This document shows positions 7,873-16,814 of a stretch of 64,000 nt of DNA, one piece after another. Position numbers and translations under genes: made by a program. The stretch spans positions 1 to 64,000 of the forward strand of contig JANXVY010000058.1 in assembly GCA_025351425.1 (NCBI GenBank), given 5' to 3'. The notes beneath the pieces are model-generated. The model was not told the origin of the DNA and did not search any database. It worked only from the letters and a program-made list of their open reading frames with translations. Position 1 is the stretch's first letter; each line of letters begins with the position of its first letter. This DNA is from Hyphomicrobium sp. GTDB taxonomy: Bacteria > Pseudomonadota > Alphaproteobacteria > Rhizobiales > Hyphomicrobiaceae.

Positions 7873-9081
7873 TTACTCGGCTGCGAGCTTTTTTTCCGGG
7901 GCCGCCATTGCTACGGCGAGGTAGGACATGGCAGCGGCAGCGCCGCCCTTCTTGTGGGGAATGCGTGCGATCTCCAGGCTCATCTCGACGCCCGAGAGCG
8001 CGCCCATGACGGTCAGTTCGTTGGTGTCGCCGAGGTGACCGATGCGGAAGGCTTTGCCGGCAAGCTTGTTGAGGCCGGTGCCGAGCGACATGTCGAAGGT
8101 GTCGAGCACGAGCTTGCGGAAGGTGTCGGCGTTATGGCCTTCGGGCATGGCGACGGTGGTGACGGCAGCCGAATAATACTTCGGATCGCGGCACCAGATG
8201 TCGAGACCCCAGGCCTTGACCGCGCGGCGCGTGGCTTCGGCCAGGCGCTCGTGGCGGGCGAAGACGTTGTCGAGGCCTTCCTCGTTCAGCATGTCGATGG
8301 CCACGTCGAGGCCGTAGAGCAGGCTGGTCGCCGGGGTGTAGGGGAAGAAGCCGTTGGCGTTGTTCGAGATCATGTCGTCCCACTGCCAGAAGGCGCGCGG
8401 GAGTTTTGCGGTCTTGCTGGCGGCGAGCGCCTTCTCGCTGACGGCGGTGAACGACAGGCCGGGCGGCAACATCATGCCCTTTTGCGAGCCGGACACGGTG
8501 ACGTCGATGCCCCACTCGTCGTGGCGCAGGTCCATGACGCCGAGCGAGGAAATGGTGTCGACCATCAACAGCGCCGGGTGGCCGGCTGAGTCCATCGCCT
8601 TGCGGACTTCATCGATGTGAGCGCGGCAGCCGGTCGAGGTTTCATTGTGGACGACGCAGACAGCCTTGATCTTGTGCGCCTTGTCGGCGGCAAGCTTTTC
8701 GCCGATCAGGTGCGCTTCGGCGCCGATGCGCCAGTCGGTCGGGATGACGTCGGGGATGAGGCCCATCCGTTCGGCCATCACCTTCCACAGGAGCGCGAAC
8801 TGGCCGGTTTCGACCATCAGAACGTGGTCGCCCGGCGACAGCGTGTTGACGAAGGCCGCTTCCCACGCGCCCGTGCCGGACGAGGGATAAATGATGACGT
8901 GGTTCTTGGTCTTGAACAGGGACTTCACATTGGCGAGCACGCGCAGGCCGAGCTGCTGGAAATCGGGACCGCGATGGTCCAGCACCTGGCGCGACATGGC
9001 GGCCAGGATGCGCTCGGGGATCGGCGTCGGCCCGGGGATCTGCAGAAAATGACGGCCGGGGCGGCGGGGCGCGTGCGACAT
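7873..9081 (-). CDS. class V aminotransferase, serine/alanine/aspartate-glyoxylate type
   Basis: 402 aa from ATG 9081 (GGAG 8 nt upstream). N-terminal IPGPTPIPERI, a VVHNETSTG segment, Asp in MVDTISSLG, and the PLP lysine in SGSQKG (about 200) followed by MMLPPGLSF place it in the SgaA/BhcA/AgxT family. These transfer an amino group from serine, aspartate or alanine to glyoxylate. In serine-cycle methylotrophs SgaA makes hydroxypyruvate. Its sequence does not match the classic methylotroph SgaA closely by eye, so the donor is uncertain and I give no symbol. A terminator follows it. Confidence 0.85.
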   Translation of the reverse strand: MSHAPRRPGRHFLQIPGPTPIPERILAAMSRQVLDHRGPDFQQLGLRVLANVKSLFKTKNHVIIYPSSGTGAWEAAFVNTLSPGDHVLMVETGQFALLWKVMAERMGLIPDVIPTDWRIGAEAHLIGEKLAADKAHKIKAVCVVHNETSTGCRAHIDEVRKAMDSAGHPALLMVDTISSLGVMDLRHDEWGIDVTVSGSQKGMMLPPGLSFTAVSEKALAASKTAKLPRAFWQWDDMISNNANGFFPYTPATSLLYGLDVAIDMLNEEGLDNVFARHERLAEATRRAVKAWGLDIWCRDPKYYSAAVTTVAMPEGHNADTFRKLVLDTFDMSLGTGLNKLAGKAFRIGHLGDTNELTVMGALSGVEMSLEIARIPHKKGGAAAAMSYLAVAMAAPEKKLAAE

Positions 9082-9533
9082 CGGGTAAGCTCCATCGAGA
9101 AAGTTCGGCCCGCGCAACGATAAGAGCACCGCGTGGGCTGGTGCACGGGCAAGCGACGAGAACCGATCGCCGGGTCGCTCGCTACGCGCGAGCGGTGGCG
9201 CTCAACGTCCCGGCTTGACCAATTATTGTGCAGGGGGTGGCAGATATGATTTGAAACGCGAAGAGCGTCAAGGGTCAACCAAACGCCACACATCGGCGGC
9301 CTGGCTGCGGGCAGGCTTTGAGGCGTGACCTGAAGGTGCGCGGTGCCACCTTATTTTTCATGGAACGCTTTGTTACCCAATGCATTCCCATCGTGCGGAC
9401 CAGCCAAAGGGTGAGCGTCCACTTTGGCCACAGGAGCGCCACAACATGGCCCATCGCTCCCGGCAACCGTAACCCTCGCCTTACCGGCATTGAGCCAATT
9501 TTGGGGCGGACCTTTCCATCGGGGAGACCAACA
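9082..9533. other. 452-bp divergent intergenic region
   Basis: Lies between the aminotransferase gene (minus) and the VWA gene (plus). I see no credible gene; the open frame entering from 9318 gains a ribosome site only at 9534. A TTGACC (9214-9219) and a TATGAT (9244-9249) are present, but 24 nt apart, so they do not make a standard promoter. Confidence 0.5.
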
Positions 9534-10178
9534 ATGATGCAGAAAGTTCATATCTCGATCGTGCTCGACCGATCGCGATCCATGGAGGATGCACGCTGCG
9601 ACGCCGTTGGAATCGTCAACGGATATTTGCGGCAGGTGCGCGCCGAACCATCGATGCAGGCGAGGCTGAGTGTGGTGACGTTTAACACGCACTCGATCGA
9701 CAGCATCCGCGATCGCGAACCGGTCGAGACCTGCCTGGAAGTCGGACTTGAGGAATATCAGCCGGAAGGGGGGACGCCGTTGCTGGATGCGGTCGGCTAT
9801 AGTGCGGCGCTGCTCGACTGTTTGTCGGCAAAGGACGAGCGCCGCATCATGGCGATCATGACCGACGGCCTAGAAAATGCGTCTCGGGAGTACACGTTCG
9901 AGAAGATCAAAAGCCTTCTGCATCGCAAGCAGCGGGACGATGGTTGGCTCGTGCTGTATTTGGGAGCAGGACACGATAGCTGGACCCAAGCGCGGCAGAT
10001 CGGAATACCGGCGCATCATACGGCCGACTTTTCCGTAAGCGCATCGAACGATACGGCGCATGTGCTGCATGCGGTGGGGCGCCGGTTCATGGCCATGCCG
10101 GCTGGCGCGCCGCGGGTTGCGCTCACGGCGGCCGAGAGATCGAGGCTCAAGGGGCGCGTGATGAGTGTTTCGCGCTAA
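9534..10178 (+). CDS. von Willebrand factor A domain protein
   Basis: 214 aa, start at 9534 (GGGGAG upstream). Almost the whole protein is one VWA fold: MIDAS motif DRSRSM (DxSxS, about 11-16), the mid-domain Thr in GGTPLLDA (about 80), and the third MIDAS element MTDGLEN (about 108). There is no signal peptide or TM helix, so it is cytoplasmic. Metal-dependent protein binding is expected. No MoxR ATPase or other usual VWA partner is beside it, so its partner is unknown. Confidence 0.85.
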   Translation: MMQKVHISIVLDRSRSMEDARCDAVGIVNGYLRQVRAEPSMQARLSVVTFNTHSIDSIRDREPVETCLEVGLEEYQPEGGTPLLDAVGYSAALLDCLSAKDERRIMAIMTDGLENASREYTFEKIKSLLHRKQRDDGWLVLYLGAGHDSWTQARQIGIPAHHTADFSVSASNDTAHVLHAVGRRFMAMPAGAPRVALTAAERSRLKGRVMSVSR

Positions 10179-10210
10179 GCTTGGGTTATCGGGTTTGGAG
10201 CAAACATCAC

Positions 10211-10242
10211 CTGGGGCCAACTGGGGGCCAACTGGGGGCCAA
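10211..10242. repeat. three-copy 11-bp tandem repeat
   Basis: Unit CTGGGGGCCAA at 10221-10231 and 10232-10242, preceded by a copy lacking one G (10211-10220). It lies between the VWA gene and rpmF. Confidence 0.8.
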
Positions 10243-10451
10243 CTGAGAGCTGGCCGCAAAATTTGTGGGGTGGGGCTGGTGTTTTGGCCGAGTATTGGGT
10301 ATAGAGCAGCATGAATGACCGGACGGCAGCCGATGAACATCAGCGGCGCGCCCCGGTTTTGTTGTTTCCAGCCGGGCTCAATTTCGATCGCAAAGGCTTG
10401 CGAAATCAGGGTTCTCCGGCTCGTTCATTCGACTTCAGGGAGTAAGACGCC

Positions 10452-10637
10452 GTGGCTGTTCCGAGGAAAAAAGTGTCGCGTATGAAGCGCAACCAGCGCC
10501 GTTCGCACGACGCACTGAGCGCGCCTGCTCACGTGGAAGACAAGAAGACCGGCGAGCGCCGCCGTCCCCATCACATCGATTTGAAGTCCGGCATGTACAA
10601 CGGACGCCAGATCCTGGACGCAAAAACAGACGTCTGA
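10452..10637 (+). CDS. rpmF: 50S ribosomal protein L32
   Basis: 61 aa, GTG start. [20 protein letters not shown] at the N-terminus is the L32 signature; the rest ([16 protein letters not shown]) is of the alphaproteobacterial type without zinc cysteines. It is normally followed by plsX or stands alone; here it is alone. Confidence 0.96.
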   Translation: MAVPRKKVSRMKRNQRRSHDALSAPAHVEDKKTGERRRPHHIDLKSGMYNGRQILDAKTDV

Positions 10638-10755
10638 GATTTTGCTCGATCTGTCTTTGCGCTGCCATCATGGCGTGTGTATAAGCGGGGCCGGGTGAAA
10701 GCCCACAACTTGCGCGCCGACGGCGTGACTTTGAAAACGTGGGGAGAGAGACCGC

Positions 10756-11172
10756 ATGACGTTGCGCGCCATTCCGTTGATCGCGATTGCGTTCGTTCTG
10801 TACAATTTTCTGGCGCTGACGGGTGTCGATCTCAACCATCAAATCTTCTCGTTGCCCATGCCGAGCAGCCGTCCCGATGCGCTCGTGTCATGGAAGTTCA
10901 CGTGGGGTGATATGCTCATCATCATCACGCTGGTCATGCTGTTCATCGAGCTCTTGAAGTCGACCTATGCGACGACCTCGTCCCTCGTCGATCATGCGCT
11001 GTCGATGGTCGTCATGATCATCTGCTTGATCGAGTTCCTGCTGGTTCCCAAGGCAGCGACGTCGGTGTTCTTCATCATCCTATTCTCGACGATGATCGAC
11101 ACGATCGCAGGCTACACGATCGGAACGAGCGTGGCGCGCCGCAACCTCAATATAGGCAGCCAAGACAACTAA
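10756..11172 (+). CDS. small integral membrane protein
   Basis: 138 aa with four predicted TM helices (about 5-22, 50-68, 78-97, 100-122) and little extramembrane sequence. GGGGAGAGAGA precedes the start. I cannot name the family, but similar four-helix proteins of unknown function are common in Rhizobiales. A hairpin with a T-rich tail follows the gene, so it is probably a single transcription unit. Confidence 0.7.
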   Translation: MTLRAIPLIAIAFVLYNFLALTGVDLNHQIFSLPMPSSRPDALVSWKFTWGDMLIIITLVMLFIELLKSTYATTSSLVDHALSMVVMIICLIEFLLVPKAATSVFFIILFSTMIDTIAGYTIGTSVARRNLNIGSQDN

Positions 11173-11223
11173 GTCGACGGGAGCCCAAGATCGGGCGCGC
11201 CGCGATGAAACTTCGCCGTTGGG

Positions 11224-11256
11224 AGGCCCGCAGAAGTGCGGGCCTTGTTTGTTTGG
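11224..11256 (+). terminator. terminator after the small membrane protein gene
   Basis: 8-bp perfect GC stem (AGGCCCGC 11224-11231, GCGGGCCT 11238-11245), 6-nt loop, then TGTTTGTTTGG. Confidence 0.75.
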
Positions 11257-11450
11257 ACGGTCGCGATTGATGCCGGAAATAACCAAACAATTTTAAACAC
11301 TGTTAACACATCGTGTTTAGGTTTCTCGATGGGATCGGCTTGGCCGGTGCCGCTGTCGTGCCATGATTTTCTCGTGCGGTGCGCGGGGGCGGATACGATC
11401 TGCACGTAAAACTGAATTCGAGGGCGGTGAGCCCCGGAGATGGAGACCAC

Positions 11451-13211
11451 GTGTCAGAGCTGTCGCCAAAACCCGATCAGCGGCAACTCCGGGCGCTTGC
11501 AGGCGGATTAGCCGGCTCGGGGGCTGGACGCATCGACGTTTCCGGTGTGATGGAAAGCGTCGGCGAAACGGCGTTCCTCTGGGACTTCGCGCGCGACACT
11601 CTTGCTTGGGATCAACATGCTGCGACGCTATTGGGCGTCGAACACCTAGGCGAAATCGCGACCGGTTCGGCGTTCCAGCTCAAGATCGTTCCCCAATTCA
11701 TCGACCAGCGGCGCGCGGCAATGACGCTGCCAAATGCTGCGACGCCGGTTGGGCTGGAAGGGCTTGCCTATAGCCTGCAATACAGCTTCTACCCGCGCGG
11801 CCGCATGCAGGCGCAAAGCATTCACATCGAAGAGCAGGGCCGCTGGTGGCCCGGCACCGACGGCAGGCCGGTTCGCGCGCTCGGCGTGATGCGGGTGATT
11901 ACCGGCCGTTATGAACACGAGCAGCGGTTGCGCCAACGCGGCGAGCAGGACGAACTCACGGGGCAGCTCAACCGGCCGACGCTGATCGAGGGATTGGAAG
12001 CGGCATACGCTCAATCCCGGGGCGCGCATAAGCCGTGCGCGTTCCTGCTGGCTGCGGTGAACGGACTGGACGTCGTCAACGAAACGTTCGGTTTTGCGGC
12101 GGGCGACGAAGTTCTGGCGGGGGTCGCCAAGCTGATCAAGCGGCATCTGAGGGCTGGCGATCTGCTCGGCCGCACCGGCGCCAACAAGTTCGGCATCGTG
12201 CTCAACGATTGCGGACCCGGCACGATGCGCGTCGTGGCGGACCGGTTGATGGCCGCTGTGCGGCAAGGCCATTTCGAGACCACGTCAGCCAAGCTCGCGG
12301 CGACGATTTCAATCGGCGGGGTGGCGCTTCCCGACCAGGCCAGAAGCGCAGAAGAAGCGATGGCGCACGCGCTGCAAGCGCTCGATCGAGCGCGGCGGCG
12401 GAGGCTCGATAGTTTCGTTGCCTTTGAAGCAGGACCCGACGAAGAAAAGCTGCGGCGGCGCAACCAGGCGCTGGCGAACGCCTTGATCAGCGCGCTCGAC
12501 GAACAACGCATGGTTCTCGAGCTGCAGCCGATGGTGAGTGCTGCGACCGGCAAGCCCGATCACTACGAGTGCCTGCTACGGATGATCAATCTCGACGGCA
12601 GCCGCGTGTCGGCCGGGGATTTCATGCCGATTGCCGAGCAGCTCGGGCTGTCGCGGCTGATCGATCTGCGCTCGCAGCAACTTGCGATCGGACTGTTGCA
12701 ACGGTATCTGGACCTGCGCGTCTCACTCAACGTGTCCGGCCTTACCTCGGGCGACAACGAGTGGCTCGTCTCGCTGCACAGGCTAACGGGTGGGCAGCGA
12801 TCGATCACCAAGCGGCTCACGATCGAGATTACCGAAACGGCGGCGATCCACGATCTCGATCAGACGATGGTGTTCGTGGATACGATCAAGGATCTCGGCT
12901 GCAAGGCCGCGATCGACGATTTCGGAGTGGGTTATACGAATTTCCGCAATCTCAAGCTGCTGAACGCGGATCTCGTCAAAATCGACGGAGCCTTCGTCAA
13001 GAACGTTTGTCACGACAAGGGTGACCAAGTTTTCATCAAGTCGATGGTGGAATTGGCGCGAGCTTTCGGGATGCAGACCGTCGCCGAATGGGTGGGGGAC
13101 GAAGAGACGGCGCAGTTCCTCATTGCGGCTGGAATCGATTATTTGCAGGGCTTTCATTATGGAGCGCCGGCCAATCCGGAAGTGTTCCTGGGACCGCCCA
13201 AGCGCGACTGA
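11451..13211 (+). CDS. PAS-like, degenerate GGDEF and EAL domain protein
   Basis: 586 aa from GTG 11451 (GGAG 5 nt upstream; the frame is open to 11379). An N-terminal PAS-like sensor region (about 30-165) is followed by a GGDEF-fold domain whose signature reads GANKF, so diguanylate cyclase activity is probably lost. The C-terminal EAL domain starts YECLLR (Glu kept, EAL is ECL) and keeps the other catalytic residues: Asn in SLNVSG, Glu in IEITET, Asp-Asp in AIDDFG, Lys in LVKIDG and Glu in TVAEW. A c-di-GMP phosphodiesterase regulated by its GGDEF-like and PAS parts is likely. There is no TM segment. Confidence 0.88.
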   Translation: MSELSPKPDQRQLRALAGGLAGSGAGRIDVSGVMESVGETAFLWDFARDTLAWDQHAATLLGVEHLGEIATGSAFQLKIVPQFIDQRRAAMTLPNAATPVGLEGLAYSLQYSFYPRGRMQAQSIHIEEQGRWWPGTDGRPVRALGVMRVITGRYEHEQRLRQRGEQDELTGQLNRPTLIEGLEAAYAQSRGAHKPCAFLLAAVNGLDVVNETFGFAAGDEVLAGVAKLIKRHLRAGDLLGRTGANKFGIVLNDCGPGTMRVVADRLMAAVRQGHFETTSAKLAATISIGGVALPDQARSAEEAMAHALQALDRARRRRLDSFVAFEAGPDEEKLRRRNQALANALISALDEQRMVLELQPMVSAATGKPDHYECLLRMINLDGSRVSAGDFMPIAEQLGLSRLIDLRSQQLAIGLLQRYLDLRVSLNVSGLTSGDNEWLVSLHRLTGGQRSITKRLTIEITETAAIHDLDQTMVFVDTIKDLGCKAAIDDFGVGYTNFRNLKLLNADLVKIDGAFVKNVCHDKGDQVFIKSMVELARAFGMQTVAEWVGDEETAQFLIAAGIDYLQGFHYGAPANPEVFLGPPKRD

Positions 13212-13359
13212 ACCGGCAGGATTTGCCGATTATAACTATTCTAATTCAAGAACATCGCGGTTGACGGCCGCAAGTTCATCACTACAGCTGATCGCGCAGA
13301 GGCAGCCGCTTTTGTGACACCGATTGCAGGACCTTGACTCCTGCCCATTGGAGAAAACA

Positions 13360-13680
13360 ATGAGCCGAATAACGCTTGCAGCGTGCGCGCTGCTCTGCGG
13401 CATTACGAATGCCGCGGCCGACCAGTCCGTTTCGATTACCGTCCACGGGCACAAATTTTCCCCCAGTACCGTCACTGTCAAAGCCGGCGAAAAAATTGCA
13501 TTGTCGATCACAAATTCGGAAACGAGTGCGATCGAGTTTGAAAGCGACGAGCTCAATCGCGAGCAGGTCATTGCGCCTGGGAAAACCGTAACAGTGTATG
13601 TGGGCCCGCTGGCGCCCGGAAGCTATCCGTTCTTCGACGATTTCAACATTGCCGGTACGGGTAAGATTATCGCGAAGTAG
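13360..13680 (+). CDS. exported cupredoxin-like protein
   Basis: 106 aa, start 13360 with GGAG upstream. Signal peptide about 1-20 (ending NAAA). The mature beta-sandwich has the pattern of the cupredoxin domains linked to Ftr1/EfeO-type iron uptake: HGHKFSPSTVTVKAG, FESDELNREQV, GPLAPGSYPFFDDF. There is no cysteine in the mature part, so it is not a classic blue-copper protein, and the DDFH His of relatives is Asn here. It is followed 24 nt later by an outer-membrane protein gene, probably one operon. No Ftr1 permease is in the window. Confidence 0.75.
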   Translation: MSRITLAACALLCGITNAAADQSVSITVHGHKFSPSTVTVKAGEKIALSITNSETSAIEFESDELNREQVIAPGKTVTVYVGPLAPGSYPFFDDFNIAGTGKIIAK

Positions 13681-13704
13681 GTTTCGCTCCAGGGGACAAT
13701 CAAC

Positions 13705-14505
13705 ATGACCGCCATATGTGCGACGCGCAGGCTCGCGTCTTTTAGCTCTAATTGCCTGGCCGTGATAGGAATTCTGGGGTGCTCGGCGTTCGCCGGAGGC
13801 CAGCCGGCGCGCGCCGAATTCAAGGTGCGCTATCCCAATATCGACTACCGGGAATTTGAGATCGAGAACAACGCCTCGATGACTTTCGACAAGCGCAAAG
13901 ATGGCAACAATCACGATCTCAGCTTCCCAACTGAAATCGGCGTAGGCGTGCTTCCGTTCTGGTTCGTCGAGCTGGAGCTGGAGACGGCGAAACATCCCGG
14001 CCAGAAGGTGTCGGCGGATGCGCTGACGTTCGAAAACTATTTCATGCTAACGCAGCCGGGGCAGTATTTCGTCGATTTCTCGATTTTCGCCGAGTACGCC
14101 CATGCTCTGTCCAGCGCGGATATCGACACGGCAAAGCTTGGGGTTCTGGTTCAAAAAGAACACGATAAGACGCTGCACACGCTCAATCTCTATATCGAGA
14201 AAGAGGTCGGCGTGGCGGCCTCGACCGCCAACACATTCCAGTATGCCTGGCAGACGCGATACCGGCTGACCACGCTGTTCCAGCCCGGCATCGAGATTTA
14301 TGGCCAGATCGACGATCTCAATCGTCCGGGCAAGCTGTCCGAGCAACAGCTGCGGATCGGGCCGATGTTTGCCGGCAGCGTCAATCTGCGCGACGTGGGA
14401 AGCCGAGGCAAAATAAAGTATGAAGTCGGCTACTTGTTCGGGCTGACGGACGCCACCGAAGACCGGACGCTGCGCACCCGCATCGAGTACGAGATCGGGT
14501 TCTGA
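13705..14505 (+). CDS. exported protein, probable outer-membrane beta-barrel
   Basis: 266 aa with a long signal peptide (about 1-38, ending QPARAEF). The mature protein has many amphipathic strands with Tyr, Phe and Trp girdle residues and ends in RTRIEYEIGF. A C-terminal Phe is the usual outer-membrane barrel assembly signal. No named family recognised. It is 24 nt behind the cupredoxin gene, suggesting a shared role, perhaps metal handling across the envelope (inference). Confidence 0.65.
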   Translation: MTAICATRRLASFSSNCLAVIGILGCSAFAGGQPARAEFKVRYPNIDYREFEIENNASMTFDKRKDGNNHDLSFPTEIGVGVLPFWFVELELETAKHPGQKVSADALTFENYFMLTQPGQYFVDFSIFAEYAHALSSADIDTAKLGVLVQKEHDKTLHTLNLYIEKEVGVAASTANTFQYAWQTRYRLTTLFQPGIEIYGQIDDLNRPGKLSEQQLRIGPMFAGSVNLRDVGSRGKIKYEVGYLFGLTDATEDRTLRTRIEYEIGF

Positions 14506-14511
14506 GTTCAG

Positions 14512-14535
14512 CGAGACGGTGCTGCCACCGTCTCG
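14512..14535. terminator. hairpin between convergent genes
   Basis: 9-bp perfect stem CGAGACGGT / ACCGTCTCG with a 6-nt loop, placed between the ends of the outer-membrane protein gene and the marR gene. It has no T tract on either side, so termination there is plausible but not certain. Confidence 0.5.
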
Positions 14536-14536
14536 T

Positions 14537-15010
14537 TCACTCCTTGGTGGCAGCCTGGACCAGGTTCGCGCTGCCAAGGGCGCGAACGATCGTGTTGAGG
14601 TCTTCAACGAAGCGTTCGCGCTGCTGGCCGGGCAGGGCCGAAAGGATGCGATCGTCGACCTTGCGAGCGATCGGCTCGGCAGATTTCAGTATGCGCTGGC
14701 CTTCTTCCGTCAGCTTGACGGCATAAGCGCGTGCATCGTCCTTGGTGCGGCGGCGCTGCAGCAAACCCTTTTTCAGCAGGCGGCGGACGATATCGGCCAG
14801 CGTCGAGCGGTCGATGCCGGTCTTTTCAACGAGATGCGTCTGACTGAGCCCTTCGTTCTGAGCGACGGTCAGAAGGATCGCGTATTGCCGCGGGGTGAGG
14901 TCACCGAGCGACATTTCAGCTTGGAATACGTCGCCCGCGCACTGACCTGCCCGATGCAGGAGGTGGATCGGGGAGAACTCGAGCTGCAAAGAAGACGTTT
15001 CTCGGGCCAT
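14537..15010 (-). CDS. MarR family transcriptional regulator
   Basis: 157 aa. The winged helix runs from about 45 to 110: TPRQYAILLTVAQ, then LSQTHLVEKTGIDRSTLADI as helix-turn-helix, and the wing RRRTKDDARAYAVKLT. Flanking N- and C-terminal helices would dimerise. MarR proteins repress nearby genes and release DNA on binding small ligands. It is convergent with the outer-membrane gene and has 244 nt of free upstream DNA, so it probably has its own promoter. Its targets are not evident. Confidence 0.9.
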   Translation of the reverse strand: MARETSSLQLEFSPIHLLHRAGQCAGDVFQAEMSLGDLTPRQYAILLTVAQNEGLSQTHLVEKTGIDRSTLADIVRRLLKKGLLQRRRTKDDARAYAVKLTEEGQRILKSAEPIARKVDDRILSALPGQQRERFVEDLNTIVRALGSANLVQAATKE

Positions 15011-15187
15011 GTTTCAATCATCCAAACCTTGTTACGCCGTGAGGCGAGCTGCGACCGCTAGAGCACCCCTATTTTATACGAATCGGCACAAATGTTACTC
15101 CAAATTCCACATCAAAGAATAATAAACTCCCGCCACGCCGAAGAGTCGAGGGTTGGCTTTCAAACTCAAGTATGAACGGGAAACCCT

Positions 15188-15204
15188 TGTTCCAAGGTGG
15201 AACA
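15188..15204. promoter_or_regulatory. inverted repeat upstream of marR
   Basis: TGTTCCA-AGG-TGGAACA, two perfect 7-bp arms, about 180 nt upstream of the marR start and inside the only free sequence before it. It is a possible operator or hairpin; nothing ties it to a named regulator. Confidence 0.35.
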
Positions 15205-15254
15205 CACGGCGATGTGATCAGTGGTCAACAGGTGTGCGAATCTGCGTACAGTGT

Positions 15255-15845
15255 TCAATTTGCAGATGCTTCATACTTTTTCAAGAGGCCGATTTGCGCT
15301 ATCGCAAATGTCATCGTGAGCGGCATCATGCCGAGCAGCTTGAAGCTGATCCAAAACTCGGTCGAGGTGTTGCGCCACACCACTTCGTTCAAGACCGCCA
15401 GAACGACGAAGAAACAGGCCCAGCGGAACGTCAAAATACGCCAGCCGCGCTCGGTGAGGTGGAAGGCGTCGCCGAATAGGTATTTGAGCCACGAGCGCCC
15501 AGAGGCGAGGCCGCCGAACAGGGTGGTTGCAAACAAGGCATTGACGATCGTGGGCTTGATTTTGATGAACAAATCGTCGTGCAGCCAGAGGGTTAGTCCG
15601 CCAAGAACGATGACGAAAACGCTCGATACGAGCGGCATGATCGGGATCCTGCCGAGCACAAGCTTGGAGCTAACGAGGGCGGCCAGCGTCGCCGCGACAA
15701 AGCAGCCCGTGCCCCAATAGAGGCCGGCTTCGGCGTTGACGAAAAAGAAGATGACCAGGGGGCCAAGTTCCAGCAGCAGCTTCACCAGCTGGCGCCGAGT
15801 GTCGTCGGGATGGCCGGTCGATTTAGTTTCCGTCAAATCTGTCAC
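15255..15845 (-). CDS. YciB/IspZ family septation protein (second copy)
   Basis: 196 aa, GTG start with GGAG 8 nt upstream. Five or six TM helices with family landmarks ELGPLVIFFFVNA, GRIPIMPLVS, IKIKPTIVNALF, FHLTERGWRILTFRW and an NEVVWRNT-like segment. This is the canonical length of YciB, an inner-membrane protein affecting envelope synthesis and septation. It lies 40 nt after a longer paralogue, the last gene of the dapF-mtaB-ftsY string. Two adjacent copies are unusual. Confidence 0.9.
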   Translation of the reverse strand: MTDLTETKSTGHPDDTRRQLVKLLLELGPLVIFFFVNAEAGLYWGTGCFVAATLAALVSSKLVLGRIPIMPLVSSVFVIVLGGLTLWLHDDLFIKIKPTIVNALFATTLFGGLASGRSWLKYLFGDAFHLTERGWRILTFRWACFFVVLAVLNEVVWRNTSTEFWISFKLLGMMPLTMTFAIAQIGLLKKYEASAN

Positions 15846-15885
15846 CTCGGGTGCTCCAAAGAAAGCGAAGGGTCGACCAGGTGAG

Positions 15886-16755
15886 TTATTGGACGCTGGC
15901 AGAGGCTTTGGTGACGGTGGCCGTTCCAGCCGCCTCGGGGTGGCCCGGCGGATCGATGCGGTACTTTTGCATGAGCCGCGTCAGGAACCAAGCGTAGAGG
16001 CCGGAGAGCGGCATGATCAAGGCCACCTTGAAGAGAATCCAGATGCTGGTTCCGTTCATGGCGTGGCCGAAGACGTCGTAGGTCCGCGTGTCGACGTAAT
16101 ATTGCCGGACGGCTTCATTCAACACGGCGGTGAGGACGAAGAACCAGGCGAAGCTGTAGGTGAATTTGTCCCAGCCTTCATGAGTAAAATGGAACGTCTT
16201 TTCAAAGACGTAGCCAAAAAAGTTCTGGCGGAACACGAGGCCGCCAAGCAGGAAGCCGATCACGAGAGTCGACAGACATACGAGGTTGGTCGTCAGCGGA
16301 TTTTTTTCGCTGCCAACCGCCGGCAGGGCATGACTCAAGTCAATATAGGGAATTTGCGCAAGCAGGACTGCGGCGGTCAAGCCGATCACAGACCACAAGG
16401 AAATGGCCCCCCGGATCGCGCTGGTCGCCCACAGTCCGCCGAACAGGAAACCGGCGAACATGGCGTTGAAGATGGAGACCTTGATTTTGATCCAGATCGG
16501 ATCGCCGGTCATGATCGTCAGGGCGCCGAAGACGACCGTCACGCTCGAGGCGATGATAGGAAAAATCGGCAGGCGGCCAATCACGAGCCGCATCACCACC
16601 ATGGCGACGACCGTCGCGACGAGCAGGGCCCACGTGCCCGCCGTGATGCCGGCGATCGCGTTGACGATAAACATCGTCACCAACGGCCCGAATTCGCTCA
16701 AAATGTTGACGGACTGCTCCGCGGTAAACGGAAACCAGCGCTTATTGGCGGCCAT
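15886..16755 (-). CDS. YciB/IspZ family septation protein (long first copy)
   Basis: 289 aa, about 90 longer than the usual YciB. It shares the blocks ELSEFGPLVTMFIVNA-like, GRLPIFPIIAS, IKIKVSIFNAMF, FHFTHEGWDKFTYSFAW and LNEAVRQ with its neighbour. The extra length is an insert at about 125-190 carrying one or two additional TM helices, plus an Ala/Pro/Thr-rich tail. It is on the same strand and 59 nt after ftsY. Membrane topology and function may differ from the short copy. Confidence 0.88.
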   Translation of the reverse strand: MAANKRWFPFTAEQSVNILSEFGPLVTMFIVNAIAGITAGTWALLVATVVAMVVMRLVIGRLPIFPIIASSVTVVFGALTIMTGDPIWIKIKVSIFNAMFAGFLFGGLWATSAIRGAISLWSVIGLTAAVLLAQIPYIDLSHALPAVGSEKNPLTTNLVCLSTLVIGFLLGGLVFRQNFFGYVFEKTFHFTHEGWDKFTYSFAWFFVLTAVLNEAVRQYYVDTRTYDVFGHAMNGTSIWILFKVALIMPLSGLYAWFLTRLMQKYRIDPPGHPEAAGTATVTKASASVQ

Positions 16756-16814
16756 TCGTGGTCAAACCTTTCTGAACGTCTTGATCAGGCCCGCGCCGGG
16801 CGCGGAGCATTAAG

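Noticed and set aside
9214-9249. Promoter TTGACC ... TATGAT before the VWA gene
   Set aside because: The boxes are 24 nt apart, too far for a standard sigma70 promoter.
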